Of a stretch of DNA of 64,000 nt, positions 60,488 through 64,000 are shown in pieces. Each line of letters begins with the position of its first letter. Position 1 is the stretch's first letter. Source of the stretch: an uncultured Pontibacter sp. (lineage in GTDB: Bacteria > Bacteroidota > Bacteroidia > Cytophagales > Hymenobacteraceae); the NCBI RefSeq assembly GCF_947495565.1, contig NZ_CANLZM010000007.1:167943-231942 (forward strand), given 5' to 3'. The notes beneath the pieces are model-generated. The model had not been told where the DNA came from. It saw only the letters and a list, made by a program, of their open reading frames with translations, and ran no database searches. A program made the position numbers and the translations under genes.

Positions 60488-61966
60488 TTAATAAGCCTTG
60501 GCAAAGTATACGCGTTGCTTGCTTGGCTTGCCCGTCAGCATATCCACGCCTTCTTCGTCCGGTGTGTTAAGCGCTATGCAGCGTATAGTTGCTTTTGTTT
60601 CCTCCTTGATGCGCTCCTCCGTTTCAGGAGTGCCATCCCAGTGGGCAAGTATAAAACCGCCTTTGGTCTCGAGTACCTGCTTAAACTCCTCGTAAGAATC
60701 CACTTTAGTTGTGTGCTCTTCACGGTAGTTTAAAGCCTTGCTATAGATGTTCTCCTGGATCTCATCGAGCAGGGCCGGGATATAGTCTGCCAGCGTGGCG
60801 AATTGCTGCGTGCTCTTCTCCTTGGTGTCGCGGCGGGCTACTTCGGCGGTACCGTTCTCCAGGTCGCGGGCACCAATGGCAATGCGCACCGGCACACCTT
60901 TCAGCTCCCACTCGGCAAATTTAAAGCCAGGGCGCTCGGTGTCGCGGTTATCAAATTTCACGCTGATGCCTTTGGCCAGCAGCTCGCGCTTCAGTTGGTT
61001 TACTTTCTCAGTGATCTGCGCCAGTTGCTCTTCGCCTTTGTAAATCGGAACGATTACCACCTGGATAGGAGCCAACTTTGGCGGAAGCACCAGTCCTTCG
61101 TCATCAGAGTGGGCCATAACCAGCGCACCCATCAGGCGTGTGCTCACACCCCACGAAGTGCCCCATACGTGCTCCAGTCCACCATCTTTAGTGGCATACT
61201 TTACATCAAACGCCTTGGCAAAGTTCTGGCCCAGGAAGTGCGACGTGCCCGCCTGCAGTGCCTTTCCGTCCTGCATCAAACCTTCAATACAGTAAGTGTC
61301 TAGGGCACCCGCAAAACGTTCGTTTGGTGTTTTAACACCGCGAACCACTGGCAGGGCAAGGTATTGTTCAGCAAAAGTGGCGTAAACCTCCAGCATCTGC
61401 TCTGTTTCGGCAATAGCCTCTTCAGCGGTAGCATGGGCCGTGTGGCCTTCCTGCCACAGGAACTCGGCTGTGCGCAGGAACAGGCGCGTACGCATCTCCC
61501 AGCGCACCACGTTGGCCCACTGGTTTATCAGCAGGGGCAGGTCGCGGTAACTCTGTATCCAGTTTTTGTAGGTGTTCCAGATCACGGCCTCAGAAGTTGG
61601 GCGCACAATCAGTTCTTCCTCCAGCTTGGCGTTAGGGTCCACGCGCAGTTTGCCTGCCTTATCCGGGTCAGCCTGCAGGCGGTAGTGGGTTACCACGGCG
61701 CACTCCTTGGCAAAGCCCTCGGCGTTCTGCTCCTCTGCCTCAAACAAGCTCTTTGGTACAAACAGCGGGAAGTATGCGTTTTCGTGGCCTGTGGCCTTGA
61801 ACATGTCATCCAGCACGCGCTGCATTTTCTCCCAAATGGCGTATCCGTATGGCTTAATTACCATGCAGCCGCGCACAGCCGAGTTCTCAGCCAAGCCTGC
61901 TTTCTTCACCAGCTCGTTATACCACAGCGAGTAGTCATCGCTTCTTTTAGGTAACCCTTTGCTCAT
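60488..61966 (-). CDS. proS: Prolyl-tRNA synthetase (archaeal/eukaryotic-type)
   Basis: 492 residues, the shorter ProS without the bacterial insertion domain. Charges tRNA-Pro. Class II features: [17 protein letters not shown] near motif 1, [43 protein letters not shown] (motif 2) and [21 protein letters not shown] leading into the anticodon-binding domain; the family's C-terminal tail ends VYFAKAY. ATG at 61966. Coding region has few AAGTATA sites (two near its 3' end). Confidence 0.93.
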   Translation of the reverse strand: MSKGLPKRSDDYSLWYNELVKKAGLAENSAVRGCMVIKPYGYAIWEKMQRVLDDMFKATGHENAYFPLFVPKSLFEAEEQNAEGFAKECAVVTHYRLQADPDKAGKLRVDPNAKLEEELIVRPTSEAVIWNTYKNWIQSYRDLPLLINQWANVVRWEMRTRLFLRTAEFLWQEGHTAHATAEEAIAETEQMLEVYATFAEQYLALPVVRGVKTPNERFAGALDTYCIEGLMQDGKALQAGTSHFLGQNFAKAFDVKYATKDGGLEHVWGTSWGVSTRLMGALVMAHSDDEGLVLPPKLAPIQVVIVPIYKGEEQLAQITEKVNQLKRELLAKGISVKFDNRDTERPGFKFAEWELKGVPVRIAIGARDLENGTAEVARRDTKEKSTQQFATLADYIPALLDEIQENIYSKALNYREEHTTKVDSYEEFKQVLETKGGFILAHWDGTPETEERIKEETKATIRCIALNTPDEEGVDMLTGKPSKQRVYFAKAY

Positions 61967-62113
61967 CTTGCTTTTATTTATCTTTAATATCTAATTTAAA
62001 ATCCTTTTGGAACAAATTTTGTTACTAAATCAAGTGTAGTACACGGACATCATTCCGTTCCAAAATTACGTTAATATTATAAACTATAGATAAGGTTTTG
62101 CCCCAATTGTGCT

Positions 62114-62121
62114 TATCTTTG
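62114..62121 (+). promoter_or_regulatory. Putative -7 box for the Arg/Ser-rich lipoprotein gene
   Basis: TATCTTTG fits TAnnTTTG, 42 bases before the ATG. The nearest TTG is at 13 rather than 19 bases. Confidence 0.4.
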
Positions 62122-62163
62122 ATATAGAAGAAGTTAATACCCACAGAACATCAGCAGAAGGCC

Positions 62164-63351
62164 ATGAAAAAATATACTTTGTTTACCTTAGCCCCCGCAC
62201 TTGCCCTGCTGGCTGTAGGCTGTAGCAGCCCTGTTGCTATGCAGTCGTCGGAGTACGACGATATGTATTACAGCTCTTCAGACCAGACGGTATACGTGGA
62301 GCCGGCACCGCAGCAGCAGCAGCCAACGCAAGCTTATCAGCAGTATGACAGCCGCAGCGAAGAAGTAGCGCTTGCCGAAGGCGAGGTGCTGAATCCGGAA
62401 TACTCCGAGAGCAACATAACCCAAAACTATAACGGCGATGAATACTACGACGGGCGCACTTATGACGCACGCGATAACTGGTACCGCCCTGACTATTCTT
62501 ATGTAGACCCATACTGGGGATCGTCTTACGTACCGCGCCGCGCAAGCTATGCGTTCTATGACCCATTCTATGATCCGTTTTACCACGACCCGTTTTACTA
62601 TGACCCTTTCTGGAGCAATGCCCGTTTCAGAACCGGCGTGAGCATCAGCTTTAACTATGGATGGGGCGGAGGCTTCTATGGCTCACCGTATCGTGGCTAC
62701 AGCAATTGGTGGCCAGGCAGCTATGGGCACGGTTTCTACAACGGCTATTACAGGGGCTTGCATAACAGCTATTACGCGCACAACCCGTATGGCTGGTACA
62801 ACGACAGGCCAGTAGTAATCGGGAAGGCGAGCAGCGTGCAGTACGGCCCGCGCGACAGCCGCAACACGCAGGTGGTTGGCAACTCCGCTGCCGGTAGACC
62901 ATCCAGAGATGGCACCATCCGAACCGAGAGCACCGGACAGCAGCAAAGCGTAGGCAGACAGTCGCGCAGCAGCCGCAGCACGGTGGCGCCAGCCGACGGC
63001 ACCAAGCAGGAGCTTCCGGCAAGGCCAAGCCGCTCCAGCCGCAGCACTTCAGTACAGCCGCAGGAGCAGAATGCGCAGCCAGTACCAAGCCGCAGCAGCC
63101 GCAGAACACGTGAGTATACGCCAAGCCGCTCGTCGGAGCAGCCGCAGCAGCGCCGTGAGGTACGTACCCGTACTATTGAGCGCCAGCCTAGCCGTACCAT
63201 AGAGCGAAGCCAGCCAACCCGTACCATTGAGAGCAGACCGAGCCGCACGTTTGAGAGCCGCCCAAGCAGCTCACCGAGCCCAAGCCCATCAAACAACAGC
63301 AGTTCATCATCATCAGGCAGCAGCGGACGCCCTACACGAGGAAATAATTAG
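62164..63351 (+). CDS. Lipoprotein with Tyr/Pro-rich core and Arg/Ser-repeat tail
   Basis: 395 residues. Signal peptide with lipobox AVGC (Cys20). Middle region (about 95-215) is rich in Tyr, Phe, Asp and Gly with tandem FYDPFYDPFYHDPF-type repeats and GWGGGFYGSPYRGYSNWWPG. From about 235 the tail is strongly Arg/Ser-rich with short repeats (PSRSSR, RTIE, SRPS) and ends in poly-Ser. The composition suggests an extended, disordered surface protein; no family recognised. Next gene starts 28 bases later, so cotranscription with the FadL-type gene is likely. Confidence 0.7.
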   Translation: MKKYTLFTLAPALALLAVGCSSPVAMQSSEYDDMYYSSSDQTVYVEPAPQQQQPTQAYQQYDSRSEEVALAEGEVLNPEYSESNITQNYNGDEYYDGRTYDARDNWYRPDYSYVDPYWGSSYVPRRASYAFYDPFYDPFYHDPFYYDPFWSNARFRTGVSISFNYGWGGGFYGSPYRGYSNWWPGSYGHGFYNGYYRGLHNSYYAHNPYGWYNDRPVVIGKASSVQYGPRDSRNTQVVGNSAAGRPSRDGTIRTESTGQQQSVGRQSRSSRSTVAPADGTKQELPARPSRSSRSTSVQPQEQNAQPVPSRSSRRTREYTPSRSSEQPQQRREVRTRTIERQPSRTIERSQPTRTIESRPSRTFESRPSSSPSPSPSNNSSSSSSGSSGRPTRGNN

Positions 63352-63378
63352 ACCCATAGTATAAAAACTATATAACAG

Positions 63379-63930
63379 ATGAAGAAGACACTATTGGCCA
63401 GCCTGGCGCTTTTGCTGGGCTGGGGCGGTACTGCTTTTGCCCAAACGGAGGTAGACGCACTGCGTTACTCTCAGTTGGGCGTATCGGGTACTGCGCGTAT
63501 ACAAGGCATGGGCGGTGCACAAACAGCGCTCGGAGCAGATATTTCCAGCCTTTCCGGTAACCCGGCTGGTTTGGGTATGTTCCGCCGATCAGAATTTACC
63601 ATTACACCAGGTATCCAAACCGTAAACAATAATACTTCTATACTTGGAGAGCGCAACACGAGCAGCAACAGCAATTTTGTATTTCCGCAGTTGGGTGTGG
63701 TTATTTCTAACAGGAGAGGCGACAGCGAAGCAAGCGACTGGCGCGGTGTAACTTTCGGCATAGGATTTACCCGGCTCAACAACTTTAATGAGCGCTATAC
63801 TTCTTATCGGACTGATAATAATATCGATGCGGATGAGTACCAAAAACAATATGATCAATATCTGAATGATATGGTTAATTGGGAGGAAAATAACTTTCAA
63901 GGTCCAATGCCATTAATATCTGATTCCTGA
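63379..63930 (+). pseudogene. FadL/OmpP1-type outer-membrane transporter, truncated
   Basis: 183 residues: signal peptide (MKKTLLASLALLLGWGGTAFAQ) and the N-terminal plug/barrel start (RYSQLGVSGTARIQGMGGAQTALGADISSLSGNPAGLGMFRRSEFTITPG), typical of OmpP1/FadL-like long-chain fatty-acid or hydrophobe transporters. Family members are about 450-500 residues, so the C-terminal two thirds are missing. The frame stops at 63930 where composition shifts to AT-rich. A mobile-element insertion at about 63900 is one explanation; a real short protein is less likely. Confidence 0.6.
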
Positions 63931-63944
63931 CTAACGTTTATTTC

Positions 63945-63998
63945 TCAGGCCATTGTGAAGCCTAACTCTTCAGGTCCTAGGTCTAATTTAGCGATGTT
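63945..63998 (-). CDS. C-terminus of an unknown gene entering from the right edge
   Basis: 17 sense codons ending in TGA on the minus strand: NIAKLDLGPEELGFTMA. The gene body lies outside the window. It overlaps no other gene and could belong to an element that interrupts the FadL-type gene, but the tail is too short to classify. Confidence 0.25.
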   Translation of the reverse strand, partial: NIAKLDLGPEELGFTMA

Positions 63999-64000
63999 TT

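Larger units (their letters stand above)
836..63801. repeat. Dispersed heptamer AAGTATA/TATACTT, about 137 copies
   Basis: A line-by-line eye count gave about 137 sites carrying AAGTATA or TATACTT, roughly 83 and 62 by orientation, with eight counted in both because they form AAGTATACTT. Chance expectation for a 7-mer on both strands of 64 kb is about 8. Sites lie inside genes of both strands (as Ser-Ile AGT ATA, Ile-Leu ATA CTT, Lys-Tyr AAG TAT, Leu/Val-Tyr-Phe) and in intergenic DNA, including terminator stems and loops. No function is known to me. It does not match the Bacteroidota -7 box TAnnTTTG. See findings. Confidence 0.85.

Noticed and set aside
61364..61954. 196-codon plus-strand ORF inside proS
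   Set aside because: Antisense shadow of the conserved proS reading frame.
836..63801. AAGTATA read as a promoter -7 element
   Set aside because: TATACTTTG does not fit TAnnTTTG spacing, sites are common inside genes on both strands, and true consensus boxes were found separately.
836..63801. AAGTATA as a strand-biased KOPS/Chi-like sequence
   Set aside because: No strong strand skew is visible in this window (about 83 versus 62), though a single 64-kb window cannot exclude a genome-scale skew.
1..64000. CRISPR array, rRNA, or complete IS element
   Set aside because: I looked for regularly spaced direct repeats, rRNA-like text and transposase reading frames and found none.

Overview
The window is a bacterial chromosome segment from the Bacteroidota, most likely the Cytophagales/Hymenobacteraceae (Pontibacter-like); the placement is inferred from gene content, not from a search. 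Pointers are the PorE-like TPR/beta-propeller/OmpA lipoprotein, DUF4476 and DUF4293 proteins, the long NusB, the nusB-DUF1573-yajC-ybbR-coaE order, small TAnnTTTG-type promoter boxes, many lipoproteins and short beta-barrels, and frequent GTG/TTG starts. Almost the whole window is ordinary housekeeping chromosome. There is one tRNA (Val, TAC) and no CRISPR array, rRNA or complete insertion sequence.

Layout. 0-2.8 kb: membrane Fe-S/CCG electron-transfer pair (first gene cut by the left edge) and a conserved hypothetical. 2.8-9.9 kb: PorE-like lipoprotein, purM and a tandem family of three small outer-membrane barrels, the third broken by a one-base frameshift. 10.2-14.2 kb: DUF4293 protein, thiolase, truA, a PLP C-S lyase/synthase. 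14.3-15.0 kb: gene-free, hairpin-rich repeat island. 15.0-20.4 kb: two ABC exporter half-transporters around a GyrI-like protein, a TetR regulator with a well-formed promoter/operator, and an HTH protein. 20.5-26.9 kb: leucine dehydrogenase, nusB, ytxH, NAD-isocitrate dehydrogenase, DUF1573 lipoprotein, yajC, ybbR, coaE. 27-33.6 kb: tRNA-Val, AsmA-like protein, MscS channel, a second amino-acid dehydrogenase, a gene-free stretch and an ArsR regulator. 33.7-42.7 kb: hemA, histidine kinase, FemAB/GNAT protein, NhaC antiporter, EamA transporter, dus, CPBP protease. 42.8-48.7 kb: cdsA, glutamate dehydrogenase, psd, fRMsr, ribD, prmC. 48.9-54.2 kb: a tight nucleotide-sugar operon (TviB-like, galE, rmlB, TviC-like, rmlA) making precursors for a surface polysaccharide. 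54.3-64 kb: lipoproteins, chromate transporter, 2OG oxygenase, nfeD-floA, proS, an Arg/Ser-rich lipoprotein and a truncated FadL-type barrel at the right edge.

The strongest unexplained signal is not a gene. The heptamer AAGTATA (or its complement TATACTT) occurs about 137 times by my eye count, against about 8 expected for a random 7-mer on both strands of 64 kb. It lies in genes and between them, on both strands, in several codon phases, and sometimes doubled into the palindrome AAGTATACTT. It thins out over a few AT-rich, probably acquired genes. This looks like a genome-wide dispersed recognition sequence of unknown function. Other local oddities are a 56-bp perfect palindrome, an operator that embeds a promoter -33 box, and a barrel gene truncated near the right edge.
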